Source: Myxosarcina sp. GA_180221_E-2-1-MAG-40_15 (GTDB lineage: Bacteria; Cyanobacteriota; Cyanobacteriia; Cyanobacteriales; Xenococcaceae). Taken from it: a stretch of DNA of 64,000 bases. The stretch lies in contig JAIMKV010000002.1 in assembly GCA_020692205.1 (NCBI GenBank), positions 1 through 64,000 of the forward strand. Direction: 5' to 3'. The first letter of the stretch is position 1, and every line of letters begins with the position of its first letter. Below, one piece after another: positions 1 to 10,758 of this stretch. The notes beneath the pieces are model-generated. The model was not told the origin of the DNA and did no database searches. It saw only the letters and a program-made list of their open reading frames with translations. The translations under genes were made by a program, and so were the position numbers.

Positions 1-102
1 AATTTAGTACCTGAATTCTTACGCACAATTGACAAATATATTGCTTCAGAATCTTCTCAACTAAATTCTCAAGGCTCCATGAGTACTCATTTAGCTTCCT
101 GA
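1..102 (+). CDS. C-terminal end of a PatA/PixG-like response regulator (partial)
   Basis: An open frame enters from the left edge and ends in TGA at 100-102, leaving 33 residues. The visible tail (VPEFLRTIDKYI, then a Ser/Gln-rich end) fits the last helix of a receiver domain. No catalytic motif is in view. The assignment rests mainly on context: it lies 5' of the CheY-CheW-MCP-CheA genes on the same strand, where cyanobacterial pix/pil/ptx loci carry a PatA-type regulator with a C-terminal receiver. A different response regulator would look the same from this fragment. Confidence 0.5.
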   Translation, partial: NLVPEFLRTIDKYIASESSQLNSQGSMSTHLAS

Positions 103-364
103 TAATATGGCAATCTTATGGAAGGTAATTTTTTGAAAGCTAGATTAACTAAATTTACTTAATTTTTCATCAAGCTTTGTGATTAGCTTGCTAACAACTA
201 GATTACCAGGCAAATTTGATCATGCCTAATTAACTGTAAAAATCAGATGTATTTTTGAGCTATTTATTTAAATTTTGATTATGCATAATGTTATTTTAAA
301 GTTCTTTTTGGGAACTATTTAACTAAGAGTATTATTATTTTTGTTCTGGAGAATACTTAAAATT

Positions 365-730
365 ATGAGTAAAGTTTTAGTAGTCGATGATAGTCTTACC
401 GATCGTAGAACCACTACTACATACTTAGAGCAAGCTGGCTTAAACGTCATGGATGTAGAAAGCGCGGAAGAGGCTTTAGAAAAAGTAGGTCAATATCAAC
501 CCAACATCATCGTTTTAGATGTAGTTATGGGAGGAAAAAGTGGTTTTGAGCTATGTCGTACTCTAAAAACAGATATGGCAACCAAGTCAATTCCGGTGAT
601 CTTGTGTTCTTCAAAGTCTACTGAAGCAGACAAAATGTGGGGTGATGTAGTCGGTGCTGATGCTTATCTTGCCAAACCAGTAAACCGTGATGAACTAATT
701 AATAAAGTACAGCAACTGATTGCTAGTTAA
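365..730 (+). CDS. pixH: CheY-like single-domain response regulator (PixH/PilH type)
   Basis: A stand-alone receiver domain of 121 residues. It has the acidic pocket D8-D9, the phosphoacceptor D52 in VLDVVMGG, and the conserved lysine in LAKPVN. There is no output domain, as expected for a diffusible CheY that links the kinase to the type IV pilus motility machinery. The start is the ATG at 365, giving MSKVLVVDDS, with GGAGA about 12 bases upstream. An in-frame TTG at 341 would add eight residues that do not belong to the fold. It is the second gene of a five-gene array and precedes pixI by 18 bases. PilH would be an equally valid name. Confidence 0.88.
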   Translation: MSKVLVVDDSLTDRRTTTTYLEQAGLNVMDVESAEEALEKVGQYQPNIIVLDVVMGGKSGFELCRTLKTDMATKSIPVILCSSKSTEADKMWGDVVGADAYLAKPVNRDELINKVQQLIAS

Positions 731-748
731 AACTATTTCGACAACACA

Positions 749-1330
749 ATGTTAAGCACATCTGCTAATTCCTTATCTCTGAATATTGGTAAAAACTCTG
801 ATATTCAGTCTGATTCCAAACAAGTTCGCAAGTTTTTACAGTTTCAGCTAGGTAAATCTCAAAAGATTCATAAATCAATCGTACAAGGTGATATTGCCTT
901 ACTAGATGCGGAAATTGTAACGGAAGTGATTGCTATTTCTCCAGATGATATTTTACCTGTCCCCCAGATGTTTTATTGTGTTTTGGGAATTTATGGTTGG
1001 CGTAGTGAAATGCTGTGGATTGTAGATTTAGAAAACTTGTTAGGATATCCACCACCCCTAGATCAGAATAATCCTCATCAAGAACTATTGGTTATGGTAG
1101 TTCAAGTTCAAGGACAGTCAATCGGACTAGTTGTTTCGGGGATTGATAATTTAATAGAACATAATTTATCAAAGTTTAAATCTTCATCAGCAGAAATATT
1201 TTCCGAAGACATTTTACCATTTTTACATGGATATTTTACGGATTCCAATAACGATATTATTATGCTGATCGATGCCGAGGAAATTTTTAATTTCTTTTCT
1301 ATAAAAACTGAGTTTAACTATTCTCAGTAA
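749..1330 (+). CDS. pixI: CheW-like adaptor protein (PixI/PilI type)
   Basis: A protein of 193 residues with a CheW-like beta-barrel region from about residue 40 to the end. Recognisable elements are VPQMFYCVLGIYGWRSEMLWIVDLENLLG and the later GLVVSGIDNLIE stretch, typical of cyanobacterial PixI proteins. CheW proteins couple receptors to the CheA kinase. The first 40 residues look disordered. It lies 18 bases after pixH and 76 bases before the receptor gene, so the three are probably co-transcribed. The family is clear from gene order and fold signature; the specific partner receptor is inferred to be the adjacent PixJ. Confidence 0.82.
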   Translation: MLSTSANSLSLNIGKNSDIQSDSKQVRKFLQFQLGKSQKIHKSIVQGDIALLDAEIVTEVIAISPDDILPVPQMFYCVLGIYGWRSEMLWIVDLENLLGYPPPLDQNNPHQELLVMVVQVQGQSIGLVVSGIDNLIEHNLSKFKSSSAEIFSEDILPFLHGYFTDSNNDIIMLIDAEEIFNFFSIKTEFNYSQ

Positions 1331-1406
1331 TAAGTAATTGTATGGTTAATTCTGTGGTTTTTAACTAATTATTCGTACCAAATAATCAACAAGTAAAGTA
1401 GATATT

Positions 1407-4400
1407 ATGGATTCATCAAGTACTTATCAAGAGCAAAATTCTCCAAGCGTAGCTACAGAAGTAAATAGCTCAAAATTAGATTTAGTGCAAAAAATTAAAA
1501 AAAGCCTTTATAAGCAAGAGCGCGATCGCCTGTGGAAAATCATGAAACAGGTTCGACAATCCTCAAAACAAGATGACTTTTTCAACAATGCAGTTAAGGT
1601 GGTACAGCATGAATTTAAAGCTGATCGGGTACTGATTTATCGTTTTGACGACGATAATCTGGGTAAAGTTATCGCCGAAGCATTGGTTCCTGGTTGGACT
1701 CCTGGGATGAATGAAACTCTTTCCTGTAGTAGTTTTGGTGGGCAAACAGCAGCTGATTATCAAGCTCAGGAATTTATTGCGATTGAAAATCCCTACGATG
1801 CCAAAGTTACTCCCTATCAAAAGCAGCTTTTTGAGAAATTTCAGGTACAGGCTTCTCTGGCTTTGCCCATTTTACTTGATTCTTTTTCTCCTCAAAGTAA
1901 CGGATATGAGTTAAATCAAGTCTGGGGACTATTAGTAGTTCAACAGTGCGAGCAACCTCGTCAATGGCAAGAAGAAGAAATTAACTTGCTGTCTCAATTG
2001 ACCATTGAATTAACTCGCGTGATGCAGTCATCGCTATTGAGTTTTAAAGCGGAAGGACAACAAGACTTGGTAGCTGCAATGGAGCAGTCTATGGAGCAAT
2101 CGATGAAGGAAAAGCTCCATGAAATACGTCATAATCTCAAGGCAGATCGTGCTTTGGTCTATAGTTTCAATCCCGACGGTAGTGGAGCAATCATAGCTGA
2201 ATCGGTAGATTCAATGTGGAAAAAAGGTGCTAATTCTTTTGATAATGATTGTTTTATCACTCTAGATAACTGTAAAGAGAAGTATGTAGTCGAAGACATC
2301 TATCATCAAAACTCTGCACCTTGTTTGCTCGAACAAATAGAATCTTTAGAAGCTAAAGCTTATATTGTTGTTCCCATTAAATCAGGCGATCGCCTATTAG
2401 GAATGCTGGGAGTGTACCAAAATTTGGGAACTCGTAACTGGCAGGAGTCTGAAGTTGCTTTGATTGTTCGCTCTGCGTCCAAATTTAGTTTTGCTTTAGA
2501 ACAAACTAGCTCGATTCGGGATCTAAGATTTAAAGCTAAACAAGCTGAATTAATTTCTCAACAAGATTTTTTAACTTCTATTAGTCAAAATGCTGAGCAG
2601 ACGATGCAAAGCTGGCTAGATAAAATTCGCGCCTCGATGAAAATAGACCGTGCCGTAGTATTTGCCTTTAATCCCGATTGGAGCGGCAAAATTCTGGCTG
2701 AATCTAAAGGAGAAAAATGGAAACCCGCAGGTTCAGTATTAGATTACGATTTCCACTTTAAAGGCGGGGAATATGAGCCTTGCTATATTGCTAACAATGT
2801 CCAGTCAAAAGGATTAGCTCGTGCGGTGTTAGAAAAATTTGAGCAAATTGAGGCTAAGGCATATATTGTTGTGCCAATTCATGGCAATAATCAATTAATG
2901 GGAGTGTTAGGCGTTTATCAAAACTCTGCTCCTCGTAACTGGCAAGAGTCTGAAGTCAAGCAACTTCAAGAATATGCTGCTCGTTTTGTCCTGCCTTTGC
3001 AGCAAACTGCTTATCTACGAAACTCGGAATTTCAGAGTAAGCAAATGGAACAGGCGTTTAAAAGAGAAAAAGGTCTGTCCAAAATCTTAGAAAAAGTTCG
3101 TTTATCTAAAGACGAGCAAGCTGTGTGGCAAATTGCTACGGACGAAGGGCGTAAAATCCTCGATGTCGATCGGGTATCTATCTATCGCTTTAATCCAGAC
3201 TGGAGTGGTAACTTTGTGGCGGATTCAGCTGCTCCTGGATGGTCTGATCTAACTAAAGTTATTCCTTTTATTGAAGATACTTTTCTACAAAATACGAAAG
3301 GTGGTCGCTATAAAAACGGTGAAACTTTTGCCGTGGAAGATATTTATTTACAAGGACATAAACAATGTCACATTGAACTATTAGAACAGATGGAAGCCAG
3401 AGCTTATGCCCTCGCTCCTATTTTTATTGCTGACAGCAATATGTTTGGCAGCAAAAAACTTTGGGGTTTAATTGGCTGTTATCAAAACGAGGGAGCGCGT
3501 CGTTGGCAGGATTATGAAGTAGAAGCTTTAAGACAACTTGGTTTGCAGGTAGGAGTTGCTATGCAGCAGATTAACTACATGACTAGGTTGGAAAAACAAT
3601 CAGAATTAGAGAAAACCAGCAGCAAAATTAGTGAGCAGATTCGTCGCTCAGAAAACATTGATGAGGTTTTCAAGGTAACGACCCAAGAAATACGTCAGGC
3701 TTTAAAAACAGACCGTACCATTGTCTATCAGTTTAATCCCGACTGGACTGGTCAAGTCGTCGCCGAATCAGTGGCTAGTGGTTGGGTTTCATTACTGGTT
3801 GAACAAACAAATGATGAAGTTCTCAGCGGCGATCGCACTAAAAATAATCGCTGTATTCTCCGTAAGTGGTCAACTGATGACATCACTGAAACCGATACTT
3901 ACATGGAAAAAACCAAAGGCGGTAGGTATACTAGCGAAGGCAAAAAATACACCACAGTAAATGATATTTACACTCAGCAGTTTCCTGAGTGCTACATCAA
4001 ATCATTAGAAAAATATCAGGCAAGAGCTTATATTATTGCGCCTATTTTTCAGGGAGACAAGCTATGGGGTCTATTGGGAGCTTATGAAAACTCAGGTTCT
4101 CGCTCTTGGCTAACCCTAGAAGCAGAGCAAATAGCGCAGTTAGCCAATCAATTAGGTATTGCTATTCAACAAATTGACTATTATGAGCAACTACGGATTC
4201 AGACAGATAACCTAAGCCAAACTTTAGAGCGAGAAAGAGCAGCTAAAGAAGAACTGCAAAAACAGGCGGTAGAAATGCTCAGAACGGTTAGACCAGCATT
4301 CAGCGGAGATTTAACCGTACGCGCCAACGTGACTGAAACCGAAATTGGGACAATTGCTGGAGCTTATAACACTACTCTAGATTCACTTAAGGGAATTGTT

Positions 4401-5240
4401 GAACAGGTTCAAATAGCAGCTTTGCAGGTAACTGAAACTACAGGCGCTAGTAGTTCGGCAATCAAAGGTTTATCTGCCCAATCGGAAAAACAACTGTTAG
4501 AGCTACAAGAAGCATTAGATCGAGTTCAGTCAATGATCGATGCTTCAATGGTAACTACCGAAAATGCCCAGAAAGTAGAGGTAGCAATTGAACAAGCTAA
4601 TAAAACCGTACAAACTGGCGATCGCGCTATGAACAATACCGTAGATAGTATTGCTAGTATCCGCGAAACTGTAGCCGATGCTGGAAAACGAGTCAAACGC
4701 CTAAGTGATTCTTCACAAAAGATTTCTAAGGTAGTTAGTCTGATTAGTAGTTTTGCTACTCAAACTAACCTGCTGGCCTTAAACGCAGCCTTGGAAGCAA
4801 CTCGTGCGGGAGAGTATGGTAAAGGTTTTGCGGTGGTAGCTGATGAAGTTCGTAATCTATCTTTGCAGTCTACTGAAGCGACTATTGAGATTGAAAAGTT
4901 AGTTAGAGAAATTCAAGAAGAGACTCAAGAAGTTTCTGCTGCGATGGAAGCTGGAGTTGTACAGGTAGCCGAAGGAACAAACTTAGTCAATGAAACTCGC
5001 GATAGCTTGAATGAGATTGTCGCTGCCACCGCCGAAATTAAAGATTTGGTGCAGGGAATCACTACTGCTGCCAATGCCCAAACGCGAGAGGCTGCATCTG
5101 TGACTCAGGTAATGGGACAAGTAGCGGAAATTGCTAACGAAACTTCCCAAGATTCGGGTAAGATTTCTCTTTCTTTTGGAGAACTAGAGCAACTAGCTCA
5201 AAAATTACAGGCCAGCGTGTCTCAATTCAAAGTCAAGTAA
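1407..5240 (+). CDS. pixJ: Five-GAF methyl-accepting chemotaxis/phototaxis receptor (PixJ-like)
   Basis: A 1277-residue receptor without a transmembrane segment. Five GAF domains lie at about 58-210, 221-368, 385-535, 567-726 and 745-910, followed by a HAMP-like stretch near 957-1005 and a methyl-accepting signalling domain to the end. The conserved hairpin tip around 1114-1155 contains [20 protein letters not shown]. Repeats such as FNPDWSG mark each GAF. A cysteine at the position that binds the bilin in cyanobacteriochromes occurs in GAF2 (C306), GAF4 (C654, C-H) and GAF5 (C862, C-Y), but not in GAF1 or GAF3. GAF2 has a second Cys (C282 in NDCF) and GAF5 an insert Cys (C816). The layout resembles multi-GAF PixJ/PtxD receptors that steer pilus-driven phototaxis. 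Chromophore binding is inferred. Absence of a membrane anchor differs from PixJ proteins that have one. Confidence 0.9.
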   Translation: MDSSSTYQEQNSPSVATEVNSSKLDLVQKIKKSLYKQERDRLWKIMKQVRQSSKQDDFFNNAVKVVQHEFKADRVLIYRFDDDNLGKVIAEALVPGWTPGMNETLSCSSFGGQTAADYQAQEFIAIENPYDAKVTPYQKQLFEKFQVQASLALPILLDSFSPQSNGYELNQVWGLLVVQQCEQPRQWQEEEINLLSQLTIELTRVMQSSLLSFKAEGQQDLVAAMEQSMEQSMKEKLHEIRHNLKADRALVYSFNPDGSGAIIAESVDSMWKKGANSFDNDCFITLDNCKEKYVVEDIYHQNSAPCLLEQIESLEAKAYIVVPIKSGDRLLGMLGVYQNLGTRNWQESEVALIVRSASKFSFALEQTSSIRDLRFKAKQAELISQQDFLTSISQNAEQTMQSWLDKIRASMKIDRAVVFAFNPDWSGKILAESKGEKWKPAGSVLDYDFHFKGGEYEPCYIANNVQSKGLARAVLEKFEQIEAKAYIVVPIHGNNQLMGVLGVYQNSAPRNWQESEVKQLQEYAARFVLPLQQTAYLRNSEFQSKQMEQAFKREKGLSKILEKVRLSKDEQAVWQIATDEGRKILDVDRVSIYRFNPDWSGNFVADSAAPGWSDLTKVIPFIEDTFLQNTKGGRYKNGETFAVEDIYLQGHKQCHIELLEQMEARAYALAPIFIADSNMFGSKKLWGLIGCYQNEGARRWQDYEVEALRQLGLQVGVAMQQINYMTRLEKQSELEKTSSKISEQIRRSENIDEVFKVTTQEIRQALKTDRTIVYQFNPDWTGQVVAESVASGWVSLLVEQTNDEVLSGDRTKNNRCILRKWSTDDITETDTYMEKTKGGRYTSEGKKYTTVNDIYTQQFPECYIKSLEKYQARAYIIAPIFQGDKLWGLLGAYENSGSRSWLTLEAEQIAQLANQLGIAIQQIDYYEQLRIQTDNLSQTLERERAAKEELQKQAVEMLRTVRPAFSGDLTVRANVTETEIGTIAGAYNTTLDSLKGIVEQVQIAALQVTETTGASSSAIKGLSAQSEKQLLELQEALDRVQSMIDASMVTTENAQKVEVAIEQANKTVQTGDRAMNNTVDSIASIRETVADAGKRVKRLSDSSQKISKVVSLISSFATQTNLLALNAALEATRAGEYGKGFAVVADEVRNLSLQSTEATIEIEKLVREIQEETQEVSAAMEAGVVQVAEGTNLVNETRDSLNEIVAATAEIKDLVQGITTAANAQTREAASVTQVMGQVAEIANETSQDSGKISLSFGELEQLAQKLQASVSQFKVK

Positions 5241-5345
5241 GGGTCTGAAAGTCTAACCATAATGGATTCTGGAGTAGAAACTTTCTTTCTATTTCAGGAT
5301 TCAGATTTTATATTACTCAATTATATTTAAGAGAATTATTCGACG

Positions 5346-8300
5346 ATGATTACCGACCCTAGTATTCGCGATCAAGCCTATCAATACTTTTTAGAAGAAG
5401 CTCCCGAATTATTAGAAACCATTGAGCAAGAATTATTTGCGATTAACGATGGTAATATTGAATTAAGCGATCGCCCCTTAAGAGTTAATAAGCTGATGCG
5501 AGCTACCCATACTCTCAAGGGGGGTGCAGCTAATGTGGGGTTGGAAACGATCAAAACCGTCGCTCATTCAATGGAGGATGTGTTTAAAGCTCTTTATAAT
5601 CCTGAATTAGAAATCGATCATCAGACTAAAAAATTACTCTACGCTAGTTATGAATGTCTGAGGATTCCTTTGATGGCTGAATTTAGTAAAGCCCCCATCG
5701 ACCGGGAAGAAATTCTCAATCGTGCTGCGGGTATTTTTGCTAAATTGACGGAAATATTTGGTGATTATCTGAGCGATCAAGATGCTTTTCCTACTTCAGA
5801 AGAATTGGGTTTAGACGTGGTTCAATCCTTTTTTGAATCTGTTGTCCCCGAACGAATTCAGGAGCTGTCCGTGGCCCTGGCAGAAGGTAATCCTGAAATT
5901 ATGACTGAGGTATTGCAATCTCAGGCCGAGATTTTTCTAGGTTTATCACAATCTCTTAATTTATCTGGTTTGGGTGATATTGCTCAAACAATTCTTACCG
6001 CTTTAGAGGCTAATCCCGAACAGGTTAAAGGAATTACTGAAGCAGCGATCGCTAATTTTCAACAGGCACAACAGCAAGTTATGGAGGGCGATCGCGATCG
6101 GGGCGGTGAGCCTTCAATTGAATTACAAAAATTTGCTGGCACAATAGATACAAACGAGGATTTCCCCACGCAGTTTGAGACCGTTGATTCAAGTTTTGTC
6201 GTGGAAGATGCTAATTCTCTGTTTGCCGAGGCAATTAAAGAGGATGAAGACGCTAAGGATATTTTTGGTTCGGAATCTTTAAGCGAAGATTTCACGGAAG
6301 TTACTAGTAGCGTTGAATTAGAGTCTTCTGATGATGCTAATTCATTGTTTGAGGAAGATGAAGACTCTGGAGAATTGATGTCTCAAATTTGGGGCGACGA
6401 TACAGCTATTAATAGCCTTCAAGAACAACCTCTGTCTGGTAAATCTGAAAAAATTGCCAAAGTAGAGGCATTTTTAGTTCCTACACCAGTAAAATCATCA
6501 AAACAAAAAGCTACTCTCCCCCAGGAAATATCTACCAGAGATGTTAGAAAGTCTCGATTTGGTTCCTATATCAAAAGTAAAAGTAGTGATCAACAAACTG
6601 ACAAAGGTAGCAACACCAGCAAAACAGTTAGAGTTAATTTAGAATCTCTAGAAAAACTAAATGATTTAGTCGGAGAATTATTAATCAACCAAAACAGAAA
6701 TATTCTGAAAGATGAGCAGATTGGTCAATTCGTCCAGCAACTACTAGATAAAATTAGCTATAGCGAACAGATAGTTAATGAATTAATTGAAGTTGTCGAT
6801 GACGTTTGTCTCTCACCTCAGCAACAGCGACTCTTACAAGAATTACCGGCCAGACTAAACAATATTACTAAAGCTCGAAATAAAAATTATAAATCTATCT
6901 TACCTGCTTCTACACTACAAAACCCAGAAGATAGACTCAATCAGCTTTTAGAATTAACTACAGTTAGCAATTCCGAACTAGTAAACATCGCCGAAAGAAT
7001 TAAAAATCATAATAAACAAACACGAAGAGATACTCAAAAACAACAGCGAATGCTGTTAAACATGAGAGACGAATTGATTGAAACCAGAATGTCTCCTCTT
7101 GGTAGATTGTTTAATCGGTTTCCTCGTCTACTCAAGCAGCTTTCTGTGACCCATGACAAAAATGCTGAACTGAATATTACGGGCAGCCATATTCTCATTG
7201 ATAAAACCATTGAAGAAAAACTCTACGACCCTCTACTACATTTGGTTCGTAACTCTTTTGATCATGGTTTAGAAAAACCTGGAGAAAGAGCGCAGACTGG
7301 CAAACCTGAAACGGGAACGGTTTTCCTCAGAGCATATTACCAAGGTAGCCAAACCGTAATTGAAGTAGGCGATGATGGAAGAGGAATTAATATTGAGAAA
7401 ATTAAGCAAGCGGGCATTGAAAAAGGATTAATTTCTGCCCAACAAGCAGCTGTCACTCCCCCATCGCAGTTACTTGAATTATTATTTGAACCAGGATTTT
7501 CTACTGCTGATAAACTTAGCGACTTATCTGGTAGAGGCGTGGGAATGGACGTAGTGCGTTCTCAAATTGACGAATTAAACGGCACAATTTCTATTGAGTC
7601 TACTCCTGGCAAAGGTACAACTTTTTCCCTGCAAATTCCTCTCACCTTAACCATCGCCAAATTGATGCTAACTAAGGCTTCGGGAATGACCTATGCCTTG
7701 TTGATTGATGCTATTGAGAGAATTATTCTGCCGACTTCTAAAGAAGTTCAGATCTTTGAAGGACAAAAAATTCTCCATTGGCCGACAAAAGATGATGTGG
7801 AAATGGTTCCAGTGCGTCAGCTATCAAGTATGATTGAGTATCCTCGCACCATTTCTCAGTTAAAAGATTCAGAATCTAGTCTTAACAATCCAATTTTGCT
7901 ACTGCGTCGTCAAAGCGGTTTCATCGGATTAGAGGTGGATAGTGTCTTAGGGGAACAAGAATTAGTCATCAGACCTCTCGGTAGTGCAATTATTCCGCCG
8001 CGATATGTTTATGGCTGTAGCGTCCTTAAAGATAGCAGTCTTACTTTAGTAATTGATGGTGCAGCGTTGCTGAAAGATTCTCAGTATCGCAGCAATACTA
8101 TGAGCCAAAGGGCTTTTCTCGGTGGTACTAGTTTCCAAGCTTTACCCAGCAGTAGTAGTGCTAATACCCAGCAATTGCCTCCTGCTAGTGACTCAATGCC
8201 TCAAACGGTTCTGGTAGTCGATGATTCTAATAGTCTGCGTCGAACTATTGTGATGTCCTTAGAAAAGGTATGTAAGCAGGTACTTCAGGCAGACAATGGG

Positions 8301-8582
8301 ATCGATGCTTTAACCGAACTGAAAAAATCAGGAAAAGTTGAATTTGTAGTTTGTGATTTAGAAATGCCTCTAATGACGGGCTTCCAATTTTTAAAAGCGG
8401 CTAAAAATAATCCTGAATATCAAGATTTACCAGTTATTATTTTAACTTCTCGCGATAGCGATAAACATCGTCAATTAGCTGTAGAACTGGGTGCATCCGC
8501 CTATCTAGTCAAACCCTGTCCCGAACAAGAGCTAATCAGCACGATTACGCAAATTATGCAGTCAAAGATGATCCAACCGTAA
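5346..8582 (+). CDS. pixL: Hybrid CheA-type histidine kinase with C-terminal receiver (PixL-like)
   Basis: A 1078-residue CheA hybrid. The N-terminal Hpt domain (about 1-110) carries the phosphorylated His55 in ATHTLKGGAANVG. A second Hpt-like helical segment near 155-255 lacks the histidine. An acidic linker follows (about 280-350), then the dimerisation region, the HATPase core with LVRNSFDHGLEKPG near residue 636, DDGRGIN and SGRGVGMDV motifs, a CheW-like regulatory domain, and a receiver from about 952 with its Asp in VVCDLEMPL near 1004. CheA kinases read receptor state through CheW and phosphorylate CheY proteins. Here PixJ, PixI and PixH are the likely partners. It is the last gene of the array, 105 bases after pixJ. 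No CheB or CheR is nearby. Confidence 0.9.
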   Translation: MITDPSIRDQAYQYFLEEAPELLETIEQELFAINDGNIELSDRPLRVNKLMRATHTLKGGAANVGLETIKTVAHSMEDVFKALYNPELEIDHQTKKLLYASYECLRIPLMAEFSKAPIDREEILNRAAGIFAKLTEIFGDYLSDQDAFPTSEELGLDVVQSFFESVVPERIQELSVALAEGNPEIMTEVLQSQAEIFLGLSQSLNLSGLGDIAQTILTALEANPEQVKGITEAAIANFQQAQQQVMEGDRDRGGEPSIELQKFAGTIDTNEDFPTQFETVDSSFVVEDANSLFAEAIKEDEDAKDIFGSESLSEDFTEVTSSVELESSDDANSLFEEDEDSGELMSQIWGDDTAINSLQEQPLSGKSEKIAKVEAFLVPTPVKSSKQKATLPQEISTRDVRKSRFGSYIKSKSSDQQTDKGSNTSKTVRVNLESLEKLNDLVGELLINQNRNILKDEQIGQFVQQLLDKISYSEQIVNELIEVVDDVCLSPQQQRLLQELPARLNNITKARNKNYKSILPASTLQNPEDRLNQLLELTTVSNSELVNIAERIKNHNKQTRRDTQKQQRMLLNMRDELIETRMSPLGRLFNRFPRLLKQLSVTHDKNAELNITGSHILIDKTIEEKLYDPLLHLVRNSFDHGLEKPGERAQTGKPETGTVFLRAYYQGSQTVIEVGDDGRGINIEKIKQAGIEKGLISAQQAAVTPPSQLLELLFEPGFSTADKLSDLSGRGVGMDVVRSQIDELNGTISIESTPGKGTTFSLQIPLTLTIAKLMLTKASGMTYALLIDAIERIILPTSKEVQIFEGQKILHWPTKDDVEMVPVRQLSSMIEYPRTISQLKDSESSLNNPILLLRRQSGFIGLEVDSVLGEQELVIRPLGSAIIPPRYVYGCSVLKDSSLTLVIDGAALLKDSQYRSNTMSQRAFLGGTSFQALPSSSSANTQQLPPASDSMPQTVLVVDDSNSLRRTIVMSLEKVCKQVLQADNGIDALTELKKSGKVEFVVCDLEMPLMTGFQFLKAAKNNPEYQDLPVIILTSRDSDKHRQLAVELGASAYLVKPCPEQELISTITQIMQSKMIQP

Positions 8583-8801
8583 TCAGTATTGCTGGGTCTG
8601 ATTTCGATTGAAACCTTTAATCTAAAAAAATTGTAGACGTTATGCACAACTAAATTATTTTGATCGTTATCAAAATTGTAGGCAAGGTTAAACTGTATAT
8701 TTATTATTTGTCTGGAATTTTTATAACGACATAATATACATAAGCTAATAAACCTGGGATAATAAACAGCGATTAGAAAATACATCAGCCACAGTAAGAC
8801 C

Positions 8802-9689
8802 TTGCCGACTTACATAAATTACATACATACAAATATATTTGCGTTTCAGTTTCAATCTCCTGGTCCAACTATTTTTGAAGTTGGTCCAATTGCGGTGCGT
8901 TGGTACGGTTTGTTAATTGCGATCGCAGTTCTAATCGGCGTTACTTTGTCTCAGTACTTAGCTAAACGTCGCCGAGTCGATCCAGATTTGCTAGGAGATT
9001 TAGCGATCTGGTTAGTTCTTGGTGCTATCCCAGGTGCCAGACTTTACTATGTTTTGTTTGAATGGCAAGAATATGTTCAACGTCCTGGAGACATTCTTGC
9101 CATTTGGAAGGGAGGTATTGCCATTCATGGAGCAATTATTGGCGGGTTGATCGCTACCATTATTTTTGCTCGAATCAAGCGAATTTCTGTGTGGCAATTA
9201 TTAGACTTAGTTGCACCTTCTTTAATCCTGGGTCAAGCAATTGGACGTTGGGGTAATTTTTTTAACTCCGAAGCCTATGGCAAGCCGACGGATTTACCTT
9301 GGAAACTTTTTATCGCACCTCGCTATCGACCTTTAGAACTACTAAATTTTGAGTATTTTCACCCTACCTTTCTCTATGAGTCTTTGTGGAATTTGGGGGT
9401 GTTTGTGTTGCTGATGACATTATTTTTTTGGGGACTAAAGCAATCTAACCGTTTAAAACTAGGAACAATCGCCGCTGTCTATCTAATTGGCTACAGTTTG
9501 GGTCGAGTATGGATTGAGTGGTTACGTACCGACAGCTTAATGATTGGCCCATTGAAAGTAGCTCAGCTAGTTAGTTTAAGTGCGATCGCCTTAGGTCTGC
9601 TAATTCTTGCTTGGCTTTACTGGTTCAGACGACCGTTACCTGATGTAGTTTCGCTTAGAAGTCAGCAGAATACCGCTAGCCATAGATAA
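8802..9689 (+). CDS. lgt: Prolipoprotein diacylglyceryl transferase
   Basis: Lgt moves a diacylglyceryl group from phosphatidylglycerol to the lipobox cysteine of prolipoproteins in the inner membrane. The protein has 295 residues and several membrane helices. It has the family signature [13 protein letters not shown], with R149 in the position of the essential arginine, and [10 protein letters not shown] with H109. Length is normal for the family. The start used is a TTG at 8802; no clear Shine-Dalgarno precedes it and no ATG lies nearer the conserved [18 protein letters not shown] region. It is 219 bases after the kinase gene and is likely transcribed separately. Confidence 0.95.
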   Translation: MPTYINYIHTNIFAFQFQSPGPTIFEVGPIAVRWYGLLIAIAVLIGVTLSQYLAKRRRVDPDLLGDLAIWLVLGAIPGARLYYVLFEWQEYVQRPGDILAIWKGGIAIHGAIIGGLIATIIFARIKRISVWQLLDLVAPSLILGQAIGRWGNFFNSEAYGKPTDLPWKLFIAPRYRPLELLNFEYFHPTFLYESLWNLGVFVLLMTLFFWGLKQSNRLKLGTIAAVYLIGYSLGRVWIEWLRTDSLMIGPLKVAQLVSLSAIALGLLILAWLYWFRRPLPDVVSLRSQQNTASHR

Positions 9690-9793
9690 TAACTGACCTG
9701 ATGAAGGCTAACGCGGGAATGTTTAGTTTCAAATCGTATTTCAATGATGCAATGCCCTCAATTAACCGCAAAATATAAACTATTGATCATTTC

Positions 9794-10579
9794 ATGAAAT
9801 CAAATCAATTTGCGCTCAAGCCTGCTGTCTATATTATCGGTGCAGGCCCTGGAGATCCAGAATTACTGACCCTCAAAGCCTATAAAATTTTAGGTCAGGC
9901 TGATCTGATTCTCTATGCAGATTCTTTAGTACCAAAGCAAATCTTACAGGATGTTCGTGATGATGCCGAATTAGTGGCAACGGGAAACAAAACCTTAGAA
10001 CAAATAATTCCCCTGGCAATTGAGCGAGTTAGACAAGGTAAATCAGTTGTGCGACTACATTCTGGAGATCTAAGTTTGTATAGTGCGATCGGTGAACAAA
10101 TACAGGCTTTCACTGATGCCAATATTCCCTTTGAGTTGATTCCTGGCATTAGTGCTTTTCAGGCGGCAGCTGCCAAACTTAGCACTGAGTTAACTATCCC
10201 AGAACTAGTTCAGACAATCATTTTGACGCGAATTAGCGGTAAAGCATCCTCTGTACCCGAAGCCGAAGAATTGGAGTCTTTAGCTGCTCATCAAGCCAGT
10301 TTGTGCCTTTATTTGGCAGCTCGCCATGTTGAGCAAGCCCAAGACAAGCTGTTAAAACATTACCCCAAAGGTACTTTTGTGGCAGTTTGCTATCGAGTCG
10401 GCTGGCAAGATGAGCAAATCTGGGTAGTCCCCTTAGAACAAATGGCTGCGGTCACTCGGGACAATAACTTGATTAGAACCACCCTATATTTAATTAGTCC
10501 TGCACTACAAAAAGCCGTAACTACTCGTTCTCGTTTATATCATCCCGAACACTCTCATTTATTTCGTCCAGCTAAATGA
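9794..10579 (+). CDS. cobM: Precorrin-4 / cobalt-precorrin-4 C11-methyltransferase
   Basis: A SAM-dependent corrin-ring methyltransferase of 261 residues in the cobalamin pathway. The N-terminal glycine loop YIIGAGPGDPELLTLKA and the DLILYADSLV segment are typical of CobM/CbiF, as are RLHSGDLSLYSAIGEQ and ELIPGISAFQAAAA. The family acts on C11 of precorrin-4 or its cobalt form; which form is used cannot be read from sequence. The ATG at 9794 begins directly before the conserved domain. Its stop codon lies inside the loop of a terminator hairpin, so it closes a transcription unit. No other cob gene is in the window. Confidence 0.94.
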   Translation: MKSNQFALKPAVYIIGAGPGDPELLTLKAYKILGQADLILYADSLVPKQILQDVRDDAELVATGNKTLEQIIPLAIERVRQGKSVVRLHSGDLSLYSAIGEQIQAFTDANIPFELIPGISAFQAAAAKLSTELTIPELVQTIILTRISGKASSVPEAEELESLAAHQASLCLYLAARHVEQAQDKLLKHYPKGTFVAVCYRVGWQDEQIWVVPLEQMAAVTRDNNLIRTTLYLISPALQKAVTTRSRLYHPEHSHLFRPAK

Positions 10580-10592
10580 CTGGATTTTTTTA
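10567..10592 (+). terminator. Intrinsic terminator of cobM
   Basis: A 5-bp stem TCCAG/CTGGA (10567-10571 with 10580-10584) and an 8-base loop are followed directly by a run of T. The cobM stop codon sits in the loop. The stem is short but the T-run is long. Confidence 0.6.
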
Positions 10593-10758
10593 AAAAAGAG
10601 TAGTCTTTGGCATTATGGCGATCGCTAATTTGGTTAATTTTAAGTAGAGGTTGAGAATTGAATTAATGATCTCTTTGATATTTCTCGATCAGGCGAACTA
10701 GGATATATTTGTCTGTGGCAATTATTAAGCAATCACAAAATAGGATCAGGAGATAGCT

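Noticed and set aside
1563-1820. Reverse-strand and off-frame open frames inside the pixJ, pixL, hemL and other large genes
   Set aside because: They overlap well-supported coding regions and have no family features.
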